From Varanus komodoensis (lineage: Eukaryota > Chordata > Lepidosauria > Squamata > Varanidae): DNA of 64,000 nt. The stretch covers positions 17,897,054 through 17,961,053 of the forward strand of contig NW_025335409.1 of the NCBI RefSeq assembly GCF_004798865.1, written 5' to 3'. The translations under genes were made by a program, and so were the position numbers. Numbering within the stretch: the stretch's first letter is position 1; each line of letters begins with the position of its first letter. This document shows positions 55,068-64,000 of the stretch, piece after piece. Under the pieces are notes generated by a model. That model was not told the origin of the DNA and made no database searches. It saw only the letters and a list, made by a program, of their open reading frames with translations.

Positions 55068-55290
55068 TAAGAGCCAGGATGGCATAGTCGTTCAGCAGCT
55101 GGACTGGGATTCAGAAGATCTGGGTTTTAGTCCCCACTTGACTACAAAGCTCACAGGTGACTTTGGGCCAGTCACTGACTCTCAGGTGAACCTACCTCAC
55201 AGGGTTGTTGTAGTAAGGATAAAATGGAGAGGAGGAGGGCCTTGTAAGATGCCCTGAATTCCTTGCAAGAGGCAGAAAGGTAGGATATGG
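55068..55290 (+). mobile_element. MIR-like SINE, near complete
   Basis: Head agagccaggatggcatagtc, then gatctgggttttagtcccca (B-box-like). Central block gactttgggccagtcactga, cctacctcacagggttgttg, then ggataaaatggagaggagg. Tail tgccctgaattccttgcaag, aggcagaaaggtaggatat. Best preserved of the MIR-like SINEs here. Confidence 0.75.
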
Positions 55291-55525
55291 AGGAGATGGT
55301 GATGGTGTTTCTTCAGTTTGTGTTCTACTTTGCTTATTCTTTGCAAGCATTTCCTTTGGGCACCACCTCACTGTAAATATCAGGGTTGGCTGGTCTTTGT
55401 GCTCCTGAGGGCCATACAAAATGACTGCTGGTGAGCCAAGGGCTATGGGCCAGTGCTGGGTTAAGGCAAAGGCATTGTTCAGTGCTGCTGCATGGGGCCA
55501 AGACCCACCTCAACTTTCTTGTCTG

Positions 55526-55600
55526 GCTTTCGCTTTCGCTTTCGCTCTCGCTCTCGCTCTCTCTCTCTCTCTCACACACCCACACACACACACACACACC
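55526..55600. repeat. Compound (CTTTCG)n(CTCTCG)n(CT)n(CA)n microsatellite
   Basis: About three CTTTCG hexamers, three CTCTCG hexamers, about eight CT units and then about twelve CA units (with one interruption) follow in order. The stepwise unit change shows growth by replication slippage with point changes. The open frames across it (Arg/Glu/Ser repeats) are artefacts. Confidence 0.95.
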
Positions 55601-57685
55601 TCCTTTCCCCATAGCAAGGGACACATATGCTGTTCCCCCTTCTATCTCAGCATGTGGGAATCTGGATGTTTGATCCTCTCCTCTGGGATTCCCTGGACCT
55701 CCACCATTTACTCTGCCCCACTGACGGCTGCCAGGAACATCTGGTGACTGTACTGGTCAACACCATCCTCCAGTTTTCCCAGCACCAAGCTGCTAGGCAG
55801 GGGCAAAGGTGGAGGCCCCATGGGTGAACACAATAGTGTATCTGTGGGCTGCATGGCACCCATGGGTTGCTTGTCTCCTACGCAGGCATCATTTTTATGT
55901 TGGGTACAAATGTGCACCACTAATGACCAAAAGACATAGTCTAAAGATCACTGCTGAATAATTTAATACTCCTTTCAATGTTCCTCCAAATTTTTGTGTG
56001 GTTTTCAGGGAGTCTCCAATCCATGCAACTTTCAGGGTCAGATATGATTTCAAAAGCTGAATTAGGGTATATCCCTTCAAGTCATTCTTGGTATAGTTAA
56101 GGAGATACTACTGGGCTTGCTTAGGTTTGAATAGTAATACAGCAGTACCAAAGGGGCCCTTTGTATAGCCAGCTGAGTTCAGGGTAGCCGTGAGGCAAGC
56201 CTTGCTTGCATCTGGTTCAGCCCATGATGGTTAGGACACATGCACCCACCACCATGACATACTAATTATCAAAAGGATAGTTAGCAGTGTCATGACAAAA
56301 ACTGACTCCTGCAGCAAATTTGTGCAAGTGTGGTGCTGTTCTTGGCATGGGATGGATCAACATAGGGAAGGCCTTTCCTGCAGCCACCTTATGCACACAA
56401 TCATCTGGGCATGTGTCCTTGAGTGGTTCTTTATTGTAGGCAAGCACACTATAAAGGAGACATATAAAATATGTGTGAGTGTTTCCAAATTATACAGAAA
56501 AAGTCATATTTTGAATTAGTAACATATTGCCCCTTGTTCTGCATATGCCTGAAAATTATTAAATATTCCATACAGTGTATATAATAATTTTATAACATAT
56601 TCCAATAACAGTGTAAAATCTGGGGTTATAATGCCACATTCATTTTAAGAAAAACATCTGTACACCAGAAACCTCAACTCTGTGTGAGATCGAAAAGTTT
56701 TCAGAGTGCTGAGCCTTGGAGGGTAGCTGGAAGTTTATGGCATGCCCTGGGAAAGAATTACAAATCTTGATGGTTCATGTGGAAATTTACTGAATGGTGT
56801 TTTCAACTTTCTCACTGTGAATTCCTGCCAACTCTGTGATTTGGTCCCATAATTAGTACTAGTTCATAAGCAAGTGTGATCTATTTTTGGAAAGCCTTTC
56901 AGAGCTGGCTATTCAGCCATTCTTTTTTTTCACATTTTCTCTGCATTCATATAAGTGCAAATTTTTGTCTATGTATTTCCTATCCGATGATGGTTTGTAT
57001 TTCCAAAGACTAAACTACTTCAAATCTATGAGAACACAAGGCACCTAACACAAAGCATGCTTTAATTGCCAGTAACAAAGCAGAAGTTTCTCAAATATAT
57101 CTTCTCTGCAGGGTTTATTATAAATTTTTGTTTGGCTCTTTCTTCTTACTTGATTGGCATTTTGGTTTTACCATTTTAGGTCATGGTTGGGATTTAATCC
57201 TAGCCTTAAAATTCACATATAACATTTCAGTTCAGTTCCAGAGAAAAAATAGTGAATTAGAATATCAGTGAGTGAATTGGTTTTAAAATGTAAAGTAAAT
57301 GTATCCAGTTACATTTAAAGGGGACTATTTAATCACACCACTCTTTTACTAAATCTAGTATTAAACTCAAGCATCTCTCCTTGTTCAGGTCACTAGAATT
57401 TGGGACCAAGGGGTCTCCTTAGAATTTTAATGGCTGAGCTTTCAACAGCCTGGACAAAGATGCCTTTATGTGTAGCCAGGTCTGAGCTCCCTCTGTCCGG
57501 TCCTCAAGGCCAGCCCTATCTTGAACCACAATGAACCATGTGACTCAGGTGATAGATTTCACTGCCATCTGTCACTCACAGGGCTGCCCATCAATGACAC
57601 CTGTAGGCTGCCATGTGTCAGGGTCCAGGGCCCGGGCATGGACAACAGGAAACAGGACAGGAGACCATAGAGAGTCATTGGGACC
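55601..57685. other. Unassigned DNA, about 2.1 kb
   Basis: No gene or recognised repeat. Open frames on both strands between 55620 and 55920 mirror each other and carry no domain. Confidence 0.45.
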
Positions 57686-57689
57686 AGGG

Positions 57690-58480
57690 CAAAAGGTCTT
57701 GAAGGAGCAGGTTTGTAGCTTGGGGTGCTCCTTGATTTATCTTTGTCATTTGAGGCTCAGGAGGCATCAGTGGCTCACAGTGCCTTCTGCCAGCATCAGC
57801 TGGTGGCCCATATCTGGACAGGGTTTAAGCTGGCTTCAGTAATCTATACTTTGGTGATCTCTAAATCAGATAACTGCAATACATGCTACATGGGGCTGCC
57901 CTTGAAGGATGCAGCAGCCAGATTTAGTAACTGGGACCCATATGTCTGAACATATAAGACCAGTTCTAGCCCACTGCACTGGCTGCCTATATGCTTCTGG
58001 TCCCAATTCAAGGTGCTGCTTTTAACCTATAAAATCTACATGGCCTGTACCTGTCAGAGTTCCTTTCCCATCCCCAATCTACCCAGTTGTAATGCTCAAC
58101 CTCTGGGGCCTTTCTCCAACCTCCTTCTACTCTACGAGAGGCTCAGAGGTTGGCAACTAGGCAGAGGGCCTTTTCTGTAATGCCACCCCCATCTTTGGAG
58201 CAACCTGTCTGCTGCAGCCCACCTGGCACCAAATTTGCCATCATCTTGGCACTATGTCAAGGCAGCCCTCTATGTGAAGGCCGTTAAAGATCTCCTTGGT
58301 TAGCCAGAGGCCTATAGTGGTAATTCTTCTTGCTGGGTATTTTGTAGTATTTTACTGTATTTTAAGCTATTTTAAAATTGACTCTTTTAACATTGTTGTT
58401 TTGTATTATATTGTACTGTATTATTTTATCCCTTGCTGTAAACCACTCAGAGAGCGTTGGCTCCAGGGAAGTAGGGAAAT
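57690..58480 (+). mobile_element. L2-type LINE, old 5'-truncated copy
   Basis: The frame SLGVLLDLSLSFEAQEASVA (from about 57716) matches the L2 block SLGVLLDPELSLEAQVTV. Further along come LVISKSDNCNTCYMGLPLKD and, after a shift, HCTGCLYASGPNSRCCF-like (LHWLPIxxRxQFKVL). The C-terminal region lies near 58140-58260. The 3' end reads taaaccactcagagagcgtt near 58440, ending in a short (GAT)n. Heavily mutated. Confidence 0.8.
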
Positions 58481-58739
58481 GAGAGGATGATGATGATGCT
58501 AGCAGAAAGCAGCAACAAATTGAAATGACTCTTAATGAAAATGAGGGAAGAACATACAAAAGCATAACTGCAACTAAATATTAAATGTTGTGAATACAGA
58601 AGAATTACACAACTTCAATGTGTAATGAAGACAATGTGTAATGTCTTCAACTTCAATGAAAACACTGAAACTGAAATGGAATCATACCATTGGAAATAGA
58701 CTATCAGTTTCAACCATCTTCTCAATGCAGGATTCTAGT

Positions 58740-58815
58740 GACCCATCCACAGTTCAACCCAGCCCAACCCTGTTTAGCTTCTAAGATTAGACAGGATCAT
58801 GCTATAGCCTATATG
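58740..58815 (-). pseudogene. 5S rRNA-derived fossil
   Basis: The plus strand reads gacccatccacagttcaacc, cagcccaaccctgtttagct, tctaagattagacaggatc. This is the antisense of vertebrate 5S rRNA around the internal control region (compare antisense 5S ccaggcccgaccctgcttag, cttccgagatcagacgagat). About 75 bases align, mainly with C/T and G/A changes. Both 5S ends are missing. It could be a processed 5S pseudogene or the head of a 5S-derived (SINE3-type) SINE. Confidence 0.8.
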
Positions 58816-58823
58816 GAAGCTAT

Positions 58824-59378
58824 ATTATGAATGATTTGGCATACCATGGCTCACACATCAATTCAAATGGAAACTTCTGCCAAGAAATTCAAAGACTAAG
58901 ATTTGGAAAGGCAGCAATGAAGAATCTAGAAAAGATCATGTCTCACTGGAGACCAAGGCCAAGATCATCCATATTATCATATTCCCAATTGCTATGTATG
59001 GATGTGAAATCTGTATAGTCATGAAAGCTGACAGGAAGAAAATTGATGGTTTGAAAATATGGTGTTGCAGGAGAGCTTTGTGTATACCATATAAACATAT
59101 AACTGGAAGCAAAAATGGCAAACTGAGGTTGTTGTGCTTCAGCCACATCATGAGACTGCAAGACTCACTGAAGGAGACAATACCACTAAGGAAAGTTGAA
59201 GACAGAGAAGAAGTGGAGGAAGACTAAATACAAGATAAATCATTTACATAAACAAAGCCACCACCTTGAATTTGCAGGAACTGAGCAGGGCTGTCAAGGA
59301 TGGGAGACTTTGGAGGGAATTCATTCATAGGGATGCCATCAGTTGGAAATGACTTTACAGCACATAACAACAACACTT
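58824..59378 (+). mobile_element. RTE-type LINE 3' end, old
   Basis: The plus strand reads YHGSHINSNGNFCQEIQ at about 58842 (compare LGSKITADGDCSQEIK in the Bov-B copy), LRFGKAAMKNLEKI, then MYGCEICIVMKADRKKIDGL (compare MYGCESWTIRNAERQRIEAF), HIMRLQDSLKETIPL. The end GDAISWKxLYSTxQQQ-type (gccatcagttggaaatgact, then acaacaacac) is characteristic of an RTE element distinct from Bov-B. 5' truncated, with several frameshifts. Confidence 0.85.
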
Positions 59379-59654
59379 TTCTTACAGTAGTTTCTGAGAT
59401 TAAGCTTTTGTTATGTTTTCATAGGATAAGCTTACCTCACACTTTTTCCACTTGCAAACCAACTGAAAAATTTGGTACAAAAGGACTCCCGTTTTTACCT
59501 TACTATTAGACTCTAGAGTTAGGAAGACATTCCAAAGTTCTGTGTAAAGCTAGTTTGCAAATGGCTGTGTGTGTGAATTATGTTTGAGTTTGGACAATAT
59601 TCAAGTTTCAATTTTACAGCTCCAACTTGCTTCAGATTCTGTTTCTGAGTAAGG

Positions 59655-60000
59655 GCACAATCCTATACATGGACTTACATTTAAAAAGGTCTCACTATGG
59701 TGTTTATTCCATGCCATTTATTTGGGTTTGGAATGAGAACTTGTAATTTTGTTATTAGTTGCAATTGGTTATAGCTGCATTGTTTCTTCACATCTGAGTT
59801 GCCACAATCCAGCCAAATATTGCTACCTTTACAGTGCAATTCTATAGCTACTTACCTGGGAGTAAGAGCCATTTGGATTCAACTAAACTTACTACAATTA
59901 AACTTAGACTCATGGAGGATTCTGATATTAATGGGGCAATCCCAAGAATGCTTACTCAAAATGCTAATGTGTTCCAAGAGTCTTACTTACTAATCAGTGT
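59655..60000. repeat. Dispersed short repeats (cctgggagtaag type), one or two copies
   Basis: gagtaagggcacaatcctat (59647 on) and gtgcaattctatagctactt, acctgggagtaagagccatt (59837 on) are the right and left ends of the dispersed repeat also suggested at 8970-9105. A related scrap (cagtgcaatcccattcatgt) lies at 60698-60717. Repeat class unknown; a MITE is my inference. Confidence 0.45.
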
Positions 60001-60004
60001 GTAG

Positions 60005-61715
60005 AAGTTTGCAATTGTGCCTTGCACTTAAGCCATTCCAGTTGAAATAACTGAGACTTAAGTGCATTGCTGGCTGGGACATGCTGAGAGTTACAGGTCA
60101 TTTTCCTGTCTGAAAGTACACAGGATTGTATCTTTAAAATACTTAATTTTGGCTGGATCATGCCCAATATTATTACAAACATTTGTACAATATTTACAGA
60201 TTAAATTATTTTCATTACCTCTGGATGTAATAGTATCAAATTAATACAATTTAAACATATTTTCAGATTTTTGTCATCATGAATTTATTTGAAGAGTTGT
60301 AATTTTATAGTTATTCTCTTTTTGATGGTTCTTGATGGAAATGCCTGAGGTTCATTTATCTTAATGAGATCCCATTCTAACACAGAATAGGTGGAGAAGT
60401 TGCTACCAGCAGATGCTAAGCATTAAACCCTTTTGGCCATTGAATTGGGCGGGTTGTTTTACACACAAGAGATGAAGGCATTTTTGCTGAAGATAATTAG
60501 AGGCATGTCACAAGATGCATTTAGAGTCCTGCCTTAACAAAGATTTTTGTTTTTACAGAGAAGGTACAATCGTAAAGAATTAGAGAGTAGGGACTACTTA
60601 ACATAGGAATGCCTGCAGAGGTTGAAGTTCTGATAAAAGAAAGAGACTTGAGCATGGATGCCTATGTCAGACCAGCTTGCTCCATCTTCATCAGTAACAG
60701 TGCAATCCCATTCATGTCTATTCGCAAGTGACTTTTGATGAAGCTTGCTCCTGGCTAAATCAGTATAAAATTGTTGCCTATGCTTTCCAATAAGGGCATT
60801 TTATTCCCACTTTGCCACCTTGTATTTCCTTTTGACTTTTCCTAATCTAGGGGTGAGACATGCAACCCTCAATTCTTTCCTGATTTTCCTCTATACATTC
60901 AGATGTGCTTCTGTTTGTCCTATGGGAATAACTGCATGGGCTGCATCCAATGCTGGTCTAATTTAAGTGCCACTCATTTTGATGGGTCTAATCTAAGGAC
61001 TAACATAGCATGCAACCCAATGCCATCTCACTGTTCAGTTTCTAGCATGCCCTGGGTGGGTTACTGTGAATTGCACTCAAGAGTGTGGGCTGTAAAAACT
61101 GCCTTGGGAAAGCTGTGTGGCCCTTAGAGATGATGTAAAAACATTTCAAGGATGCAATCTGATGCACATCTTGACAGCAACAAGGCCAAGAACTGAGGCA
61201 TGCTGGGAGTTGTATGCCTTTTTGCTGCCTAAATACACCTGGGATTGTACTGTTAAATAAAGAGACTGGTGTGGTAGGGCAGAAGGAAGAGGGCCTTCCA
61301 GGTACCATCCTCAGAGGGAACCAAGGAGCTGTTATCACCAGACAGACAAATCAATAAGATAAACCAGGATAAAGGTTTCCAAAAATACATAAGACGTTTA
61401 GAACAATTATTCCATTTTCAAACACAGTACACTGTTAATCAAGCAATCTCAACACTCAACCTAACACTGATGGGCTGCATTTCAGTTGTTACAGTGCCTT
61501 TATTATGCAAATGGATTTGCTTTTACAGAGTATCCCAATTAGGAGAAATAATCACCTACTGAAATGGCAAACAGTGGAATGGTAAGAAATTGGACGGCTA
61601 TGTGTCCTCTTTTGAGAGAGGGCAGCCCTCTGTTTGTAGAGCTTCCAGAGTACTGTCTTCTACTTTGCAACTGTACTCTGATTGAAGTGTTCTTCAGTCC
61701 AAGGCCACTTAAGGA
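60005..61715. other. Mostly unassigned DNA
   Basis: Apart from a probable dispersed-repeat end near 60698-60775, no gene or repeat is recognised. The open frame 60903-61127 and its antisense 61042-61338 have no domain. Confidence 0.4.
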
Positions 61716-61719
61716 AGAG

Positions 61720-62005
61720 TTTGTTTATTTATTTAAATGTATTTATAGGCCTCCTATAATTACCGAGGCCCTCCTAGGCGGCTTACAATGCAGTTGGGCC
61801 TTGAAGCTGTCTATCAGCAGCACCTGGATGCCTGGTCACAGGTCATGCACTATTTATTTGCACCCCAAGTTTCTTCCAAAACTGACACTCAAGATGGCTT
61901 ATAATAACTAATAAACCTTGATTAAAAATAAAGTAAACATAATCAAAATCCCAACGATAGCAGAATAAAAACAGCCTTCAACTGGCAGACCTGCCTATAC
62001 ATTAA
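61720..62005 (-). mobile_element. L2-type LINE 3' tails (two adjacent)
   Basis: tttatttatttaaatgtatt, taggcctcctataattac, then ggcggcttacaatgcagt is the antisense of an L2 tail (…taagccgcc…aaataaataaa) at 61720-61800. A second tail-like segment (ctatttatttgcaccccaag, ggcttataataactaataaa) begins near 61845. It continues as 3' UTR to the CR1 boundary at 62008, and apparently resumes beyond the CR1 at 63352. Confidence 0.6.
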
Positions 62006-62007
62006 AC

Positions 62008-63350
62008 AAAGAAACAGAGAAACAGAGCAAGTCAGGAGGGGCCTCCCGGGTCATCTAGTCTGACCCCAGCTCCAGCTGGCTCTGCTCACGACATGCCCAC
62101 CATGTGCATGTCCAGCCTATCTTTGAACACCCTCACCAACGGGGCCTCAACCACCTCCCGTGGAAGCCCATTCTACACCCTCGGGGTCCTAACTGTCAGG
62201 AAGTGCTTCCTGGCATCTAAATGGAACCTTGGCTCCCTGAGCTTTGCTCCATTGGAGCGCATTCTGCCTTCCTCTGCAGGGGAGAACAGGTCTCTACCCA
62301 TGTCCATGTGAGATCCTCTCACATACCTGTATGTCGCCAACATATCCCCTCTGAGTCTCCTCTTCTCCAGGCTGAAGAGTCCCAGTTCCCTCAGTCTCGC
62401 CTCATATGGCATCCCCTGCAAACTGGGCACCAACCTTGTGGCCCTATACTGCACTGACTCTAACCTGGTTATATCCTTTCTGTAATGAGGGGCCCAAAAC
62501 TGAACACAATACTCCAGTTGCTGGTGCACCAGAGTCGTTTAGAGTGGTAGTAATACCTCTCTCAATCTAGAAGCCACACTTCTGGCTATGCAACCAAAGG
62601 TGGCATTCACCCTTTCAACCACCGCATCACACTGCTGACTCATGTTTAGCCTGCAGTCAACCAGTACCCCGAGGTCCCTTTCACAAGTGCTGCTCTCCAG
62701 CCACTTGACCCCTAACCTGTACTTATGACACCTATTCCTATGCCCCAAGTGCAAGACCTTGCACTTATCCACATTGAACGCCATCCTGTTGTCTCCTGCC
62801 CACTTCTATAGTCTATCCAGATCCTTTTGGGTCTGGAGTACCTGCTCCTCAGTTGTGGCCCCTGCCCCAGTTTTAGTATCATCTGCAAATTTGATCAGCA
62901 GACTGTTCACCCCTTCTTCCATGTCACTGATGAAAAGACTAAACAGGATCGCCCCAGGACAGAGGCCTAGGGGACCCCGCTTGTCACTGGCCGCCATCCC
63001 GATGATTCCCCACTAATGGTTACGCTCTGTTTTCAGTCAGTCAACCATGCCCTAATCCATCGGAAAGTGCTTTGGTGTATCCCAAAACTCCTCAGTTTCT
63101 CAACCAGGATATCATGGGGCACATTGTCAAAGGCCTTGCTGAAATCCAGGTAAACCACGTCCACTGCATCCCCTCCATCTAGCCATCTCAAAACCTTGTC
63201 ATAGAATTCTACAAGGTTTGTCTGGCAGGAACTGTTTTTGCAGAAGCCGTGTTGTGTGGCTGTCAGCCTTCCTTCCCTATCTAGCATCACTAGTTCTCTC
63301 TCTATTATGAGCCTTTCCATTGTTTTTCCTGCAATGGACATAAGGCTAAC
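62008..63350 (-). mobile_element. CR1 LINE, 5' truncated, inserted into L2-like DNA
   Basis: The 3' end at the left (gaaacagagaaacagagcaa, gtcaggaggggcctcccggg) matches the CR1 copies at 14830 and 30997. On the minus strand the coding part starts with MSIAGKTMERLIIERELVML at about 63350. Then come motif A VVYLDFSKAFDNVPHDILV, motif B decayed (GPLGLCPGAILFSLF), catalytic box FADDTKTGAGATTEEQ intact, [38 protein letters not shown], and [19 protein letters not shown] through REPRFHLDARKHFLTVRTPR. About three frame breaks. Endonuclease absent. Confidence 0.93.
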
Positions 63351-63351
63351 A

Positions 63352-64000
63352 CCCACTTGAATATACAATCTTTGCCCACTGGAGGAAGAACACCAGAGAA
63401 AGTGTGAGCCTAGATTCTGCTGGCAAGGAGTTCCACACCCTGGGAGCAACCACAAAGAAGGCCCTGTTTTGAACTGCGACCAAATGCACCTCTGAAGGCA
63501 GCGGTATCATAAGAAGGACTTTCCGAGGAAATCAGAAGAACCGGGCAGGCCCATATGGAAGGTGGTGGTCTTTAAGCAGCCTTAAAGCTTTTTAGAGATT
63601 CATAGGTCATAAACAGCACTTTGAATTCTGCCTGGAAACAGACCAGTAGCCAGTGGAGCAAGTCAGTCACACGTTCCCTGTCACTAGCCCCATTTAGCAA
63701 TCTGGCTGCAGCATGCTGGACCATCTGAAGTTTCTACAGTTTTTGATGGCAGCCCACATGAAGCGCATTACCGTAGTCCAAACAAGTTGTAATCAAGGCA
63801 TATGTGACCATGGCCAGATCTGCTGCCTGAAGGGATGGGTGAAGCTGATATGATAGCCTCAGAAGTGCAAATTTACTTCTGACCTCCAATGAGGCTTGGG
63901 TATCAGGCCAAGTCCAGAAATACATCCAAGCAGCAAGCCTGAGTCTTCAGGCATAAGGAAACCCCATCCAGCACAGGCTGAATTGCTATTCCCTTATCTG
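63352..64000 (-). mobile_element. L2-type LINE, older copy, continues past the window
   Basis: Antisense order: gttccacaccctgggagcaa (HLWN block), gaaggccctgttttgaactg, gtcataaacagcactttgaa (FKVL block), then ctggctgcagcatgctggac. On the minus strand ASLEVRSKFALLRLSYQLHP, SLQAADLAMVTYALITTCLD, YGNALHVGCHQK match the L2 block LTTVTHALVTSRLDFCNALYVG. The CR1 at 62008-63350 separates it from a matching 3' UTR on its left. Upstream parts lie beyond 64000. Confidence 0.82.

Noticed and set aside
55334-55747. Open frames with Arg/Glu/Ser or Ser/Leu repeats
   Set aside because: Produced entirely by the compound microsatellite at 55526-55600.
1-64000. CRISPR array, bacterial operon or phage-like system
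   Set aside because: No regularly spaced repeats with unique spacers, no prokaryotic gene density and no ribosome binding site pattern. The window is vertebrate.
1-64000. Retrovirus-type or Polinton-type element
   Set aside because: No paired long terminal repeats, primer-binding site, or capsid, protease, integrase or envelope motifs were recognised. All reverse transcriptase motifs seen are of LINE type.

Overview
This window is vertebrate genomic DNA, almost certainly from a squamate reptile (lizard or snake). The strongest evidence is a full-length Sauria SINE (19709-20043). It is supported by Bov-B/RTE, CR1, L2 and L1-type non-LTR elements and by tRNA-derived MIR-like SINEs, a mix known from squamate genomes. 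I find no convincing host protein-coding exon. Every long open frame with a recognisable motif belongs to a LINE, and the other open frames look like chance. The DNA is best read as intergenic or deep intronic. Species cannot be determined from the sequence alone.

Layout. 1-1.56 kb: endonuclease part of an old CR1-like LINE (minus). 1.56-13.2 kb: mostly unassigned AT-rich DNA with scattered short repeats: an L2-like 3' part, two MIR-like SINEs, palindromic MITE-like repeats and a CR1-like 3' end. 13.25-17.78 kb: an L1-like insertion (minus) bounded by a 17-bp target-site duplication with one mismatch. It carries a GC-rich 5' end, one coiled-coil ORF and a poly(A) tail but no visible reverse transcriptase. 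It is split by a later CR1 in the opposite orientation. 19.7-20.06 kb: Sauria SINE with an exact 12-bp duplication. 20.7-21.4 kb: CR1-like end and a Bov-B endonuclease fragment. 24.5-25.6 kb: CR1-like LINE (minus). 26.3-26.9 kb: a CCAAT/TATA cluster and a U2 snRNA fossil. 27.2-30.9 kb: long L2 copy with CpG-rich 5' UTR (minus). 31 kb: CR1 3' piece. 33.3-36.1 kb: Bov-B with both ends but an internally deleted reverse transcriptase (minus). 37.3-38.3 kb: CR1-like (plus). 40.7-42.9 kb: two SINEs and a CR1-like copy carrying about 360 bp of foreign DNA. 46-49.7 kb: second long L2 copy (minus), with a 483-codon open reverse transcriptase frame and a chimeric 5' end. 51.1-58.5 kb: four older L2 or SINE remnants and microsatellites. 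58.7-59.4 kb: 5S rRNA-derived fossil abutting an old RTE end. 61.7-64 kb: L2-like DNA interrupted by a CR1.

The annotated pieces do not form a host pathway. They are layers of retrotransposition. Autonomous LINEs (L2, CR1, Bov-B/RTE, probably L1 off-window) supplied the machinery. The Sauria SINE, MIR-like SINEs, snRNA/rRNA fossils and the ORF1-only L1-like element are probably their passengers. The most interesting candidate is the ORF1-only L1-like element, which resembles in plan the mammalian half-L1 (HAL1) elements. All family names come from recognised motifs and were not checked against a database.
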